Shown: positions 34,883 to 44,097, counted from the first letter of the stretch. The stretch is DNA of 64,000 nucleotides from Haloarcula regularis (GCF_029338315.1 NZ_CP119794.1:2728001-2792000), one strand, 5' to 3'. Numbers and translations are program-made. The notes: generated by a model from the sequence alone, not told the origin.

Positions 34883-35749
34883 ATGCTGACCCTCGCCGTC
34901 GCGACGAACGCCGAGACCTACGAGCGGCTGGGCGCCCCGCTCTCTGCCCGCGGTATCGAGGTGGGCCACGTCCAGGCAAAGGAGCGGGCCATCTCGCTCT
35001 CGGAGAACCCCTTCGACGACTTCGACGTGGGCTTTGTCTATCCGACGCGCATCATGGAGGGCGCCGTCGCCGACGCCTATCTCGACGTGCCGTGGGTCAA
35101 CGACCGCGAGGCCATCCTGCGCTCGCGCAACAAGGCCGACGTCCTTACCCGCCTCGGGCGGGCCGACGTGCCGGTCCCCGAGACAGTCATGGTGTCGAAC
35201 CCCGTCGACGAGGCCGACCTCGTGACGACCTTCGAGCGCCTGGGACCGCCCGTCGTCGTCAAACCGAACTCGACGACCCGGGGCGTCGGGGTCGCGAAGG
35301 CCCACGATCTGGATTCCTTCCTGGGAATCTGTGACTACCTCTCGCTGGTCCACGACTACCGCGCGACCGGCGACCAGTCGTTCCTCGTCCAGGAGGTCAT
35401 CGCCGACGCGACGGACTACCGGGCGATGGTCGTCGACGGCGAGTACGTCGGGGCCGTCGAGCGGCGACTCCCTGCCGACGCGAGCCAGGCGGGCCGCTGG
35501 AAGCACAACGTCCACCGGGGCGCCGTCGCCGAGGGGGTCGCCTTGCCGGACGAGCTCCGGGCGCTGGCCGAGCGAGCAGCCCAGGTCCTCGATGTCGCCT
35601 ATCTGGGCGTCGACCTGCTGGTCAGCGAGGACCGCGCCGTCGTCAACGAGACGAACGCCCGGCCGACCATCGACAGCGCGACGAAGTACGAGGACGGGTT
35701 CTGGGACCGGCTGGCGGCGCTGATTCGGACGACGGCCCGGGACAGGTGA
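34883..35749 (+). CDS. RimK-family ATP-grasp ligase
   Basis: A 288-residue ligase of the RimK/LysX fold. ATP-grasp landmarks: RSRNKADVLTRLGRADVPVPETVMV, GPPVVVKPNSTTRGVGV, DQSFLVQEVI, GEYVGAVERRLP and metal-binding VNETNARPTID. Homologues ligate amino acids to a protein or small-molecule carboxylate, for example Glu to ribosomal protein S6 or F420. The start at 34883 (MLTLAVATNAET) lies where family members begin; the longer frame from 34763 has no conserved content. It is unrelated in context to the 7TM-ATP-grasp gene at 5.5-7.2 kb. Confidence 0.85.
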   Translation: MLTLAVATNAETYERLGAPLSARGIEVGHVQAKERAISLSENPFDDFDVGFVYPTRIMEGAVADAYLDVPWVNDREAILRSRNKADVLTRLGRADVPVPETVMVSNPVDEADLVTTFERLGPPVVVKPNSTTRGVGVAKAHDLDSFLGICDYLSLVHDYRATGDQSFLVQEVIADATDYRAMVVDGEYVGAVERRLPADASQAGRWKHNVHRGAVAEGVALPDELRALAERAAQVLDVAYLGVDLLVSEDRAVVNETNARPTIDSATKYEDGFWDRLAALIRTTARDR

Positions 35750-35766
35750 GCGAGACTGCGAGCGGG

Positions 35767-36288
35767 TCACCGCCGGTACGCGTACAGTCCCAGGTTGACG
35801 AGGATGCCGGCGGCCAACAGCCCCCAGTTGACCCAGGGGTCGTTGTACCAGACGACGTCGACGCCGAGGGGCTGCCGGTAGAGCGGCCAGAACGGCTCGA
35901 TCGCCTCGGAGACGTCCGGCGCCGAGAGCACGTCTGCGAAGATGTGGCCGAGTCCCGCGACCCAGACCGCGAAGAACCCGAACCGGGAGGCGGTCGCTTC
36001 GGCCTGCGTCGAGAGCAGCTCCCGACGCCCGCCGAGGTAAGCGACGAGCCTCCCGACCAGCGGCCCGACGACTGCGGCCAGCACCGTCACGACCGCCACC
36101 GTGTGGAATACCCCGTGGTGCTTGACCGTCGGGACTATCGGGCTGATGGCGAGGTCGACGTCCGGAAACATCCCGAAGAGGAAGCCCGACGCGACGAAGG
36201 TGCCCGCCGTCTCAGGCCGGTCGAGGACGATCCACGCCGGCGCGAGCCAGAGCAACGCCATGCCGAGGTGGCCAGCGACGTCGACCAT
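35767..36288 (-). CDS. Membrane-bound metal-dependent hydrolase, YdjM/DUF457 family
   Basis: A 173-residue membrane protein with about four helices. The typical His/Asp set is present: VAGHLGMALLW, FGMFPDVD, KHHGVFHTV and GLGHIFADVL. This is the LexA-regulated YdjM-type family, predicted zinc hydrolases. It follows the 64-residue gene by 13 bases on the same strand, suggesting an operon. Confidence 0.8.
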   Translation of the reverse strand: MVDVAGHLGMALLWLAPAWIVLDRPETAGTFVASGFLFGMFPDVDLAISPIVPTVKHHGVFHTVAVVTVLAAVVGPLVGRLVAYLGGRRELLSTQAEATASRFGFFAVWVAGLGHIFADVLSAPDVSEAIEPFWPLYRQPLGVDVVWYNDPWVNWGLLAAGILVNLGLYAYRR

Positions 36289-36301
36289 ACGGGTGACGGA
36301 A

Positions 36302-36496
36302 TCAACGCACCCACCGGACGACTCGAAGGAACAGCGAGACCACCGCCCCGAGCCCGGGGACCCGGGACGAGAGCGCAGCCGCGCCGAGGAGCACGAGTCC
36401 ACTCTTCTTGCGTCCACGAGCGAACGCGAACGCAGCGTCGACGACCGTCGATACGACACCGATCCGCTTGGCGGACTGCAGATCTATCGTGGCCAT
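36302..36496 (-). CDS. Small conserved haloarchaeal protein (64 residues)
   Basis: A 64-residue basic protein, MATIDLQSAKRIGVVSTVVDAAFAFARGRKKSGLVLLGAAALSS..., with a helical hydrophobic centre and Arg/Lys patches. Start 36496 is preferred to 36547, whose extra residues are unlikely. Short spacing to the YdjM gene suggests co-transcription. Function unknown. Confidence 0.6.
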   Translation of the reverse strand: MATIDLQSAKRIGVVSTVVDAAFAFARGRKKSGLVLLGAAALSSRVPGLGAVVSLFLRVVRWVR

Positions 36497-36661
36497 AGCG
36501 TGGTCTCCAGTTCGGTGCCGAGGGGCAAATAGCACGGGCCTGCACACGCAACGTGTTTAGCCCGGGACTGATCGGGCCCGCGGTACGACCGTGGCTCTCG
36601 TACCCACCGCCGGCAGCGCCGTCGGGACACATAAGTACCAGTGCGACGCAATCGCCCGCCC

Positions 36662-37420
36662 ATGGCCCGCCCTGCCCTCCACGCCCTGCTGGTCGTCTGT
36701 GTACTGACTGCTGGCTGTTCGCTGCTTGCCCCTGACCACACACGCGAGGCGCGTGCCGTCGGGGCGCTCGACAACGCGACGGACGCGCTCGAGGCGACCG
36801 AGTCGTATCGCTTCGAATCACACATGACCGTCACCACGTCCGCCGACGGCCGCTCCGAGCGGGTCGACGTCGACCTGACCGGCGCCGTCGACGTCGCTGA
36901 CCGCGCGATGTACCAGCAGGCCACAAGCGACGGCGAGTCACGCCGCGCGTTCGTGCTGAACCGGACTGTCTACCGGGAGTGTGCGCCACCGTGGGACGGC
37001 TGGGCAGTCGAGGATCCGGCCGAGGACGACCGCTGGCTGAATCAGACCCCCGCCGCCCGGCAGCTCTCGTTGCTGGAGTCTGGCTCGCTCTACTGGAACG
37101 GCACCGAATCCGTCGACGGCGAGCGGGCCGTTGTCGTCACCGGCGAACCGACCGTCGAGGCGCTGACAGAGTACCGGGAGGACCGGTCGCAACCGGTGTT
37201 CGGCGGACCGAGCATCGAGGACCCCGAACTGCGAGCCTGGATCGACGCCGACACTGGCCGACTGCTCCGGACGGAACTCCGGTTCACCGTCTCGAAGGGG
37301 GACAATTCGGCGACCGCGACCATGACGACGACCTTCGCGGACTACGGCGACCCGGTCTCGGTCGAGCTGCCCGCCGAGGCGCGGACGAACCAGTACGAGC
37401 TCGGCTGTCCCGGCGAGTGA
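36662..37420 (+). CDS. LppX/LolA-like lipoprotein
   Basis: A 252-residue lipoprotein. Signal with lipobox LTAGC, then a domain of alternating strands (SYRFESHMTVTTSADGRSERVDVDLTGAVDVADRAMYQQ...YRECAPPWDGW...ELRAWIDADTGRLLRTELRFTV) typical of the haloarchaeal LppX_LprAFG/LolA-like lipoproteins that bind lipids. Cys in YREC and LGCPGE may pair. I start at 36662 (MARPALHALL) as it gives the usual signal length. Role in lipid or envelope traffic is inference. Confidence 0.7.
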   Translation: MARPALHALLVVCVLTAGCSLLAPDHTREARAVGALDNATDALEATESYRFESHMTVTTSADGRSERVDVDLTGAVDVADRAMYQQATSDGESRRAFVLNRTVYRECAPPWDGWAVEDPAEDDRWLNQTPAARQLSLLESGSLYWNGTESVDGERAVVVTGEPTVEALTEYREDRSQPVFGGPSIEDPELRAWIDADTGRLLRTELRFTVSKGDNSATATMTTTFADYGDPVSVELPAEARTNQYELGCPGE

Positions 37421-37567
37421 CCCGGCGGAATCGCACACAGCGTCGCCGATGCGGACCAGGCGCTCACCGCTCCGGAGCGCCGCTGGCGACCGCCTTTAGC
37501 GGCTCCACTCTCGGATCGTCGGTCATCACGAGCGCGCGACGGGCTCCCGACCGAGGGAAAGCGGTCT

Positions 37568-37954
37568 CTAGAGCTCGATGTCGGCCGAGTCCTCTTCGCG
37601 GTCGAACGTGACCTCGAGGATGCCGTTGTTGTAGGTGGCCGACGCGGAGTGTTCGTCGACGCGGGCGGGCAGCGAGAGCCGCTCGTGGTACTCGCGCTGG
37701 TCGCTCCTCGCGTCGATGGTGAGCGCGGTCCCGTCGCACTTCAGGTCGATGGCGTCCTTGTCGACGCCGGGGACGTCGGCGACGACGCGGATCTCCGCCT
37801 CGGTCTCGTGGACGTCGACGTGTAGGTTCCCCCCGTCGGGTGTGGCGTTCCGGTCGATGTGGACGTCCCCTTCCGCCCCCATCATCTCGTTCATCATCCG
37901 TTCGATTTCCCGGAAGAACTCGTCGAAGGGGTCGTCTCTATCGTCGCGTCTCAT
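37568..37954 (-). CDS. hsp20: Hsp20/alpha-crystallin small heat-shock protein
   Basis: A 128-residue chaperone with a short acidic Met-rich N-terminus (DPFDEFFREIERMMNEMMG), the alpha-crystallin domain (about 42-118: LHVDVHETEAEIRVVADVPGVDKDAIDLKCDGTALTIDA...FSLPARVD-like segment) and the closing GILEVTF. The C-terminal IxI motif is replaced by ADIEL. It holds unfolding proteins. It is monocistronic and divergent from gap. Confidence 0.88.
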   Translation of the reverse strand: MRRDDRDDPFDEFFREIERMMNEMMGAEGDVHIDRNATPDGGNLHVDVHETEAEIRVVADVPGVDKDAIDLKCDGTALTIDARSDQREYHERLSLPARVDEHSASATYNNGILEVTFDREEDSADIEL

Positions 37955-38087
37955 CAGTGGGGTATCGTACGAGCGACCGTCTCAAAAGCCTTCTGTCGGG
38001 TGAACTACCTGTGGTCGTGCGGTGGTTGTGTATCGATGATAGGTTCTGGGCGAAATCAATCATTTACACACATCCGAGTTCAACTTC

Positions 38088-38100
38088 GAAAATACTTTAC
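38088..38100 (+). promoter_or_regulatory. TATA-like box of gap
   Basis: AAATACTTTA at 38091-38100 ends 26 bases before the gap ATG. The whole 38040-38100 stretch is unusually A/T-rich for the window, as expected for a strong promoter. Confidence 0.55.
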
Positions 38101-38126
38101 TCCAGACCGGACGTTTTTCAGACGGT

Positions 38127-39134
38127 ATGAGCGACCCAGTTCGCGTTGGCCTCAACGGCTTCGGCCGGATCGGCCGCAACGTATTCCGTGCCTCGCTGGA
38201 GAACGACGACGTCGAGCTCGTCGGCGTCAACGACGTCATCGACGACGAGGAGATGGACTACTTCGCCAAGTACGACACCGTCATGGGCAAATTGGCGGGT
38301 GCGAGCGTCGACGACGGCGTCCTCACCGTCGAGGGCACCGACTTCGAGGCGGGCGTCTTTCACGAGACCGACCCGACGGAGCTCCCCTGGGACGACCTGG
38401 ACGTCGACGTGGCCCTGGAGGCGACCGGCATCTTTCGCACCTACGAGGACGCGAGCCAGCACCTCGAGGCCGGCGCGGACAAGGTGCTCATCTCGGCCCC
38501 GCCGAAAGGCGAGAAGCCGGTCAAGCAGATCGTCTACGGCGTCAACCACGACGAGTACGACGGCGAGGACGTCGTCTCGAACGCCTCCTGTACGACCAAC
38601 TCAATCACGCCGGTCGCGAAGGTGCTCAACGACGAGTTCGGCATCGAGTCGGGCCAGCTGACGACCGTCCACGCCTACACCGGATCGCAGAACCTCATCG
38701 ACGGCCCGAACGGCAAGCCCCGCCGCCGCCGCGCGGCCGCCGAGAACATCATCCCGACCTCGACCGGCGCCGCCCAGGCGACCACCGAGGTCCTGCCCGA
38801 GCTGGATGGGAAGCTCGACGGGATGGCCATCCGCGTCCCGGTCCCGAACGGCTCCATCACGGAGTTCGTCGTCGACCTGCAGGACGAGGTGACCGAGGCC
38901 GACGTCAACGCCGCGTTCGAGGACGCCGCCGAGGGCTACCTCGAGGGCGTCATGGGCGTCACGAACGAGCACGTCGTCTCCTCGGACATCGTGGGTGACC
39001 CTTACTCCACGCAGGTCGACCTCCAGTCGACGAACGTCGTCAACGGGATGACGAAGATCCTCACCTGGTACGACAACGAGTACGGCTTCTCCAACCGGAT
39101 GCTGGACGTCGCCGAGTACATCACCGAGCAGTAA
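38127..39134 (+). CDS. gap: Glyceraldehyde-3-phosphate dehydrogenase, bacterial (type I) form
   Basis: A 335-residue type I GAPDH. NAD-binding VGLNGFGRIGRNVFRA, catalytic Cys in SNASCTTN, His in TTVHAYTGSQ, and the end WYDNEYGFSNRM are all intact. This form, acquired from bacteria, is unlike the archaeal type II enzyme. In Haloferax one type I copy works in glycolysis and another in gluconeogenesis. The SUI1 paralogue (minus) separates it from pgk, an order also recalled from Haloferax. Length is that of the family. Confidence 0.95.
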   Translation: MSDPVRVGLNGFGRIGRNVFRASLENDDVELVGVNDVIDDEEMDYFAKYDTVMGKLAGASVDDGVLTVEGTDFEAGVFHETDPTELPWDDLDVDVALEATGIFRTYEDASQHLEAGADKVLISAPPKGEKPVKQIVYGVNHDEYDGEDVVSNASCTTNSITPVAKVLNDEFGIESGQLTTVHAYTGSQNLIDGPNGKPRRRRAAAENIIPTSTGAAQATTEVLPELDGKLDGMAIRVPVPNGSITEFVVDLQDEVTEADVNAAFEDAAEGYLEGVMGVTNEHVVSSDIVGDPYSTQVDLQSTNVVNGMTKILTWYDNEYGFSNRMLDVAEYITEQ

Positions 39135-39204
39135 GTCGCACTGTCTTCTCTCTCTTTCCAGGTCGTGAGCGGGAGCGCCGTCAGCGGACGGACGAACCGC
39201 CGTC

Positions 39205-39522
39205 TCAGGCTTCTACGTCGAACCCTTCGGCAGCCAGCGCCTCTCGGAGCCGGTCACCGTGTCTGCCCTGGAGTTCGATGCGGTCGTCCGTGACGGTTCC
39301 GCCGACGGCGAGCGTCCGCTTCAGCGTCGAGGCGAGCTCGTCGAGGTCCACGGTCTTCGGGTCGAGCCCGTCGACGACGGTCACCGCCTTGCCGTAGCGG
39401 CGGGTATTGACGGTCATCCTGACGCGTTGCTGTGCGCGGTCGAGGTCCGCCATGAGTCCGAGGTCGTCGGGGAGGCCTGCGATGTCGAGTGTATCCTTAC
39501 TCAATGCCTCTAGTCTAGCCAC
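39205..39522 (-). CDS. SUI1/eIF1-domain paralogue
   Basis: A 105-residue protein whose core (residues 30-104: QRVRMTVNTRRYGKAVTVVDGLDPKTVDLDELASTLKRTLAVGGTVTDDRIELQGRHGDRLREALAAEGFDV) matches the SUI1 domain, including the positively charged GKAVT and GGTV...IELQG motifs. Unlike the aIF1 at 53.4 kb it lacks the N-terminal Cys cluster. It may have a specialised start-site role. The GTG start at 39522 is uncertain; ATG 39453 would trim 23 residues. Confidence 0.8.
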   Translation of the reverse strand: MARLEALSKDTLDIAGLPDDLGLMADLDRAQQRVRMTVNTRRYGKAVTVVDGLDPKTVDLDELASTLKRTLAVGGTVTDDRIELQGRHGDRLREALAAEGFDVEA

Positions 39523-39638
39523 TAGCCGGAGATAAGGGTCGCGTGACCGACGACATCACGGCTCGCTGTGTCCCGATTTCGTCGCCCGTCGGTCGACTAC
39601 ACAATCTCTAAAGGTCCCCCAGTCGTGGGTCCGCGTAC

Positions 39639-40845
39639 ATGACCTTCCAGACGCTCGACGACCTCGAGGACGGCCAGCGCGTCCTCGTGCGTCTCGACCT
39701 CAACTCGCCGGTCGAGGACGGCGAGGTACAGGACAACCGTCGCTTCGAACGCCACGCCGAGACCATCCGCGAACTCGTCGACCGCGACTTCGCCGTCGCC
39801 GTGCTCGCCCACCAGGGCCGGCCGGGCGGCGACGACTTCGTCTCGCTCGAACAGCATGCCGCCATCCTCGCCGACCACGTCGGCCACGACGTCGACTTCG
39901 TCGCCGACACCTACGGCGAGGAGGCGCTGGCGGCCGTCGACGCTCTCGAGGCGGGCGACGTGCTCGTCTTAGAGAACACGCGGATGTGCGAGGACGAACT
40001 GCCCGAGGAGGACCCCGAGGTCAAGGCCGAGACTGAGTTCGTCCAGACCCTCGCCCCGAACTTCGACGCCTACATCAACGACGCGTACTCCGCGGCGCAT
40101 CGCTCGCACGCCTCGCTCGTGGGCTTCCCGCTCGTCCTGCCGGCCTACGCGGGCCGCGTCATGCAGACCGAGTACGAGGCAAACACCGCTATCGCCGAGC
40201 GCGAGTTCGACGGGCAGGTGACGATGGTCGTCGGCGGGACCAAGGCCACCGACGTCATCGACGTGATGACCCACCTCGGCGAGACGGTCGACGACTTCCT
40301 GCTGGGCGGGGTCGCCGGCCAGCTGTTCCTGCGCGCGGAAGGGTACCCGGTGGGCTACGACGTCGGCGACACGGATCTCTACGACGAGCAGTACGAGGCA
40401 AACGAGGACAAGATCGAGCAGATGCTCGAGGAACGGGGCGACCAGATAACGCTCGCCGTCGACATGGCCTACGAGGGCGAGGACGGGCCGTGAGGAGATC
40501 GCCGTCGAGGACATCCCCGAGGACGCCGCCATCGACTTCCTCGACGTCGGCTCGGAGACGGTCATGGAGTACTCGCCGGTCATCCGCGACTCGGAGGCCG
40601 TCTTCCTGAAGGGCGCGCTGGGCGTCTTCGAGATGGAGGCGTTCTCGGTTGGGACCGTCGGCGTCCTCGAGGCCATCGCCGACACGGACTGCTTCTCGGT
40701 CGTCGGCGGCGGCGACACCTCGCGTGCTATCGGCATGTACGGGCTCGACGAGGCCGATTTCGACCACGTCTCCATCGCCGGCGGCGCGTACATCCGCGCG
40801 CTCACGGGCGCCGAGCTCGTCGGTGTCGAAGTCCTCCAGCAGTAA
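39639..40845 (+). CDS. pgk: Phosphoglycerate kinase, one frameshift
   Basis: About 401 residues when one base in the GGGCC stretch near 40485-40490 is removed. N-terminal RVLVRLDLNSPVEDG, HQGRPG, NDAYSAAHRSHASLVGFP and the GGTKATDVID part are in the first frame up to VDMAYEGEDG; the second frame gives EEIAVEDIPEDAAIDFLDVGSETV, then SVVGGGDTSRAIG and the typical end HVSIAGGAYIRALTG. The enzyme makes ATP from 1,3-bisphosphoglycerate. As it is essential for central metabolism, the shift is likely a sequencing error. Confidence 0.93.
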
Positions 40846-40886
40846 GCAGTCCGCTCGCGTTTTCTCTGGTGCGCTCGCGTCGCCGC

Positions 40887-41060
40887 CTACGACTGCCGTC
40901 TCGTCTCCGCGTGACGGAGCGCCCAGTCGTCGTCCGTCGATTCCGGGAACTCGCTCCGGCGCGCTTCCTCGCTGGCGTCCGCGCGTGGTCTGACCCGTGC
41001 GTGTCGGGTCTTCCAGTCGTCGTCTTCGGTCCGCTCGACGGACGGGTCTGCCTCGGCCAT
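40887..41060 (-). CDS. Small acidic protein with a duplicated DDDW..RHA motif (57 residues)
   Basis: MAEADPSVERTEDDDWKTRHARVRPRADASEEARRSEFPESTDDDWALRHAETRRQS contains two copies of (T)DDDW-x2-RHA-x-(V/T)R, residues about 12-24 and 43-55. The protein is strongly charged, without hydrophobic core. Start 41060 is preferred to 41120. It is convergent with pgk. I know no function; the repeated motif could bind nucleic acid or a partner protein. Confidence 0.5.
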   Translation of the reverse strand: MAEADPSVERTEDDDWKTRHARVRPRADASEEARRSEFPESTDDDWALRHAETRRQS

Positions 41061-41186
41061 ACCAGTAGTGACTCGCGGCACGATTATATTTCTTGTGTAT
41101 ATTGGTGTAAAAAACTTCACTCGATTCCGAGTAATTTCTAGAAACCGGAACGAAGGCCTTTGGACGCCGGGCTACCTACGAGAGGT

Positions 41187-41765
41187 ATGTTCACCGGTAT
41201 CGTCGAGGCGACCGGCGAAGTCCAGGCAGTCGTAGACGACGAGGGCGGCCGGCGGGTCCGCATCGGGACGCCCTTTTCCGGGCTCTCGGCGGGCCAGTCC
41301 ATCAGCGTGAGCGGGGCCTGTCTCACCGTCGAGGACGCCGTCGACGGCGAGTACTTCGAGGTTTTCCTCGCCCGTGAGACGCTCGCCCGGACGTACTTCG
41401 ACACCCTGGAGGCGGGCGATACGGTCAACCTCGAACGGGCGATGCCCGCCGACGGCCGCTTCGACGGCCACGTCGTCCAGGGCCACGTCGACGCCACCGC
41501 CGAGGTGCTGGCCATCGAGCAGGAAGGGGACGACTGGACCTACACCTTCTCGCTGCCCGAGGCCCAGCGCGACTACCTCGTCCAGAAGGGGTCGATCACG
41601 GTCGACGGCATCAGTCTCACCGTCGCCGACCGGCACGCGGACGCCTTCGACGTCGCCATCATCCCGACGACCTACCGCGAGACGACGCTCTCGACGAAGT
41701 CGGTCGGGGACCCGGTCCACCTCGAGGTGGACGTCGTCGCGAAGTACGTCGAACAGCTCTGCTAG
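41187..41765 (+). CDS. ribE: Riboflavin synthase alpha chain, bacterial type
   Basis: A 192-residue enzyme that dismutates two lumazines to riboflavin. Start MFTGIVE is the family hallmark. Two lumazine-binding repeats: ACLTVEDAVDGEYFEVFLARETLARTYFDTL...NLERAM and GISLTVADRHADAFDVAIIPTTYRETTLSTK. This form, rather than the short archaeal one, is normal in haloarchaea. I start at 41187; the frame is open earlier. The last four bases overlap the convergent PrsW gene. Confidence 0.93.
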   Translation: MFTGIVEATGEVQAVVDDEGGRRVRIGTPFSGLSAGQSISVSGACLTVEDAVDGEYFEVFLARETLARTYFDTLEAGDTVNLERAMPADGRFDGHVVQGHVDATAEVLAIEQEGDDWTYTFSLPEAQRDYLVQKGSITVDGISLTVADRHADAFDVAIIPTTYRETTLSTKSVGDPVHLEVDVVAKYVEQLC

Positions 41766-42793
41766 GGGTCGAACTCCGTCGGCTCGGCTGCCGGCCCGAC
41801 TTCGTCGGTGGCGTGGGCGCTGGCGTACGCCTGCCGGTAGGCGTCGAGTTTCTTCAGCAGGAGGAGGCCGAAGACGCCGTCGAAGACGATGACGAACCCG
41901 AAGAAGGCCACGAACGGGTTGACGTTGTAGACGGCCGAGAGGATGCCCGAGACGGGGCCGACCAGCGAGTTGTACGTTCCGTGGATGAGCGCGGCGATGA
42001 GCAGCCCCTTCAGCACGATGGGGCCGGCGTTCTCGGGGTTGAACTTCGCCAGGCCCAGGTAGTAGCCCGCGAACGCCGAGTAGATGACGTGGCCCGGCCC
42101 CGCCAGCGCCCGGACCGCCGCGATGTCGCCGCTCTCGGCGAACGCCTGCAGCGACCCGCCGACCATCTCCGTCTGCTGGGTGATGTAGAGCGCGTTCTCG
42201 ATGGTCGCAAAGCCCAGGCCCGCCGCGGCGCCGTACACCGCGCCGTCGATGACCGCGTCGAAGCGGTCGTCACGGAAGGCATAGAGGCGCACTGCCAGCA
42301 GTTTCACGCTCTCCTCGACGGGGCCGACCACGACGAAGAACACGACCACCTGCCCGACGTAGGGGACCAGCCCGAACCCCGAGCCGATGGCCTGGACCGG
42401 CCCGCCCAGGAAGACGTTGAGCAGGCCGGCAAAGCCCGCGAACAGCACGCCGAGGAAGAACGTGCCCACGAGCAGGGTCAGCGGTTCCGAGGTGGTCACG
42501 TCCGCGTACCAGACGTAGGCCGCCAGCAGGAGCGCGGGCACCGCCGAGAGCACCGCCATCCCCGCGAAGACCGGCTGGTTGCCGATGGCGCCGAGGCTCC
42601 CGAACGCGAACTGGAGGACGAGGATCGCCACCGCGACGACGACGACCAGGCTCCGGACCGTCCACAGCGCGGCGTGGTAGAACCAGTGGAGGAAGCGGTC
42701 GAGCAGGGAGCGTGGTTCCCAGTCCGTTATCTCGTAGAGGTCGACCGACGAACCGGCGTTCGCCTCGACGGGGTCCTGCCGTCTCTTGGCCAT
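41762..42793 (-). CDS. PrsW-family intramembrane metalloprotease
   Basis: A 343-residue protein with about eight helices. The catalytic set is seen: GPVEESVKLLAVRLY (Glu-Glu), FDAVIDGAVYGAAAGLGFATIENALYI, GHVIYSAFAGYYLG and ALIHGTYN (His). In Bacillus, PrsW cleaves an anti-sigma factor; archaeal targets are not known. The polar N-terminus of about 40 residues (YEITDWEPRSLLDRF) is cytoplasmic and may act as an interaction domain. Confidence 0.88.
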   Translation of the reverse strand: MAKRRQDPVEANAGSSVDLYEITDWEPRSLLDRFLHWFYHAALWTVRSLVVVVAVAILVLQFAFGSLGAIGNQPVFAGMAVLSAVPALLLAAYVWYADVTTSEPLTLLVGTFFLGVLFAGFAGLLNVFLGGPVQAIGSGFGLVPYVGQVVVFFVVVGPVEESVKLLAVRLYAFRDDRFDAVIDGAVYGAAAGLGFATIENALYITQQTEMVGGSLQAFAESGDIAAVRALAGPGHVIYSAFAGYYLGLAKFNPENAGPIVLKGLLIAALIHGTYNSLVGPVSGILSAVYNVNPFVAFFGFVIVFDGVFGLLLLKKLDAYRQAYASAHATDEVGPAAEPTEFDP

Positions 42794-43007
42794 GGTCGAA
42801 GCAAGGAGCGGTGCTACCTAACGGTTTGGCACCCGCGTGGCCGTTTCGACGCGATGCTACGACGCCGGACACCGCCCGTCGACCCTGTCGGTAGCATTCT
42901 TTCGCGCGTGGACGGGTCGGGCCGTGCAGTCGTCCACTCCCGTCGGCAACGCTGTCCCGAAAGTACAATCCGAGTCGTTTTTCGCGTTCGATTCCCTATC
43001 CCGGATC

Positions 43008-43601
43008 ATGACTATCCGGGCTGGCGTCCTCGCCGTCCAAGGCGACGTCTCCGAGCACGCGGCGGCCATCGAGCGCGCGGCTGCGGCCCACGGCGACGAC
43101 GCCGACGTCGTGGAGATTCGGACCGCGGGACTGGTCCCCGACTGTGACGTCTTGCTGTTGCCGGGCGGGGAGTCGACGACCATCTCCCGGCACGTCCAGC
43201 GCGAGGGCATCTCCAGCGAGATCCAGGCCCACGTCGCGGCCGGCAAACCGGTGCTGGCGACGTGTGCCGGCCTCATCGTCGCCGCGACGGACGCCCAGGA
43301 CGACCGCGTCGAGACGCTCGGTCTGGTCGACGCCACCGTCCAGCGCAACGCCTTCGGCCGCCAGAAGGACAGTTTCGAGGCACCACTGGAGGTCACCGGC
43401 CTCGAGGACCCCTTCCCCGGCGTGTTCATCCGCGCACCGGTCATCGACAGCGTCGGCGACGACGTCGAGGTGCTCGCCGAGTGGGACGGCCGCCCGGTCG
43501 CCATCCGCGACGGCCCCGTCGTCGGCACCTCCTTCCACCCCGAGCTGACCCCCGATTCGCGAATCCACGACCTCGCCTTCTTCCGGACTGTCGAGGCGTA
43601 G
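43008..43601 (+). CDS. pdxT: Pyridoxal 5'-phosphate synthase glutaminase subunit PdxT
   Basis: A 197-residue class I glutamine amidotransferase which supplies ammonia to PdxS. Motifs: RAGVLAVQGDVSEH, LLLPGGESTTI, the catalytic Cys in LATCAGLI and His/Glu in TSFHPELT. Length is that of the family. The start at 43008 is the ATG just before the conserved TIRAGVLAVQG. PdxS is not in the window. hisE follows after 36 bases. Confidence 0.93.
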   Translation: MTIRAGVLAVQGDVSEHAAAIERAAAAHGDDADVVEIRTAGLVPDCDVLLLPGGESTTISRHVQREGISSEIQAHVAAGKPVLATCAGLIVAATDAQDDRVETLGLVDATVQRNAFGRQKDSFEAPLEVTGLEDPFPGVFIRAPVIDSVGDDVEVLAEWDGRPVAIRDGPVVGTSFHPELTPDSRIHDLAFFRTVEA

Positions 43602-43637
43602 CGACGGCCTGAAGGGGCCACCCGTCGAGTCGGAGGT

Positions 43638-43925
43638 ATGAGCGACGACGTCATCGACGAAGTGTTCGCCGTCATCGAGGACCGCAAGGAGACGCTTCCC
43701 GAGGACTCCTACACGGCCTCGCTGTTCACCCACGAGAAAGGCGAGAACGCCGTCCTGGAGAAACTCGGCGAGGAGACCACGGAACTCATCCTCGCGGCGA
43801 AAGACGACGACCGCGACGAACTGGCCCACGAGGCCGCCGACATCGTCTATCATATGCTGGTCCTGCTGGCGATGAAAGACATGGACGTCTCGGACCTGCG
43901 GGCGGAGCTGGCCGAGCGGCGGTAA
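43638..43925 (+). CDS. hisE: Phosphoribosyl-ATP pyrophosphatase HisE
   Basis: A 95-residue all-helical MazG-like enzyme, second step of histidine synthesis. Motif ENAVLEKLGEETTELILAAK holds the metal-binding Glu residues, with DELAHEAADIVYHMLVLLA behind. It ends SDLRAELAERR, and this 3' end plus the following 20 bases is repeated 149 bases downstream. Confidence 0.93.
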   Translation: MSDDVIDEVFAVIEDRKETLPEDSYTASLFTHEKGENAVLEKLGEETTELILAAKDDDRDELAHEAADIVYHMLVLLAMKDMDVSDLRAELAERR

Positions 43926-44090
43926 GCAGCGTCGGACCGACCGCGACCGGCGGGAGCGGTCGGTTTTTCCCCACGTTTTTCGGCGAGTGGGTCGCGAAGC
44001 GACCCCGAGGCCGAAAAAGTGGTCGCGACACGGACGTCTCGGACCTGCGGGCGGAGCTGGCCGAGCGACGGTAAGCGTCGTCGGACCGAC
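43884..44090. repeat. Partial duplication of the hisE 3' end
   Basis: 43884-43941 (last 42 bases of hisE and the spacer) recurs at 44033-44090 with 55 of 58 bases identical. The second copy encodes the same DVSDLRAELAERR end but has no start. Between them is a hairpin GTCGCGAAGCGAC at 43991-44003, a plausible terminator. The copy abuts the convergent gene at 44098. Confidence 0.8.
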
Positions 44091-44097
44091 ACTCGCC

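Noticed and set aside
34883..35749. Calling the RimK-family gene lysX or the F420 gamma-ligase
   Set aside because: No lysine or F420-tail gene cluster is adjacent and the fold alone does not give specificity.
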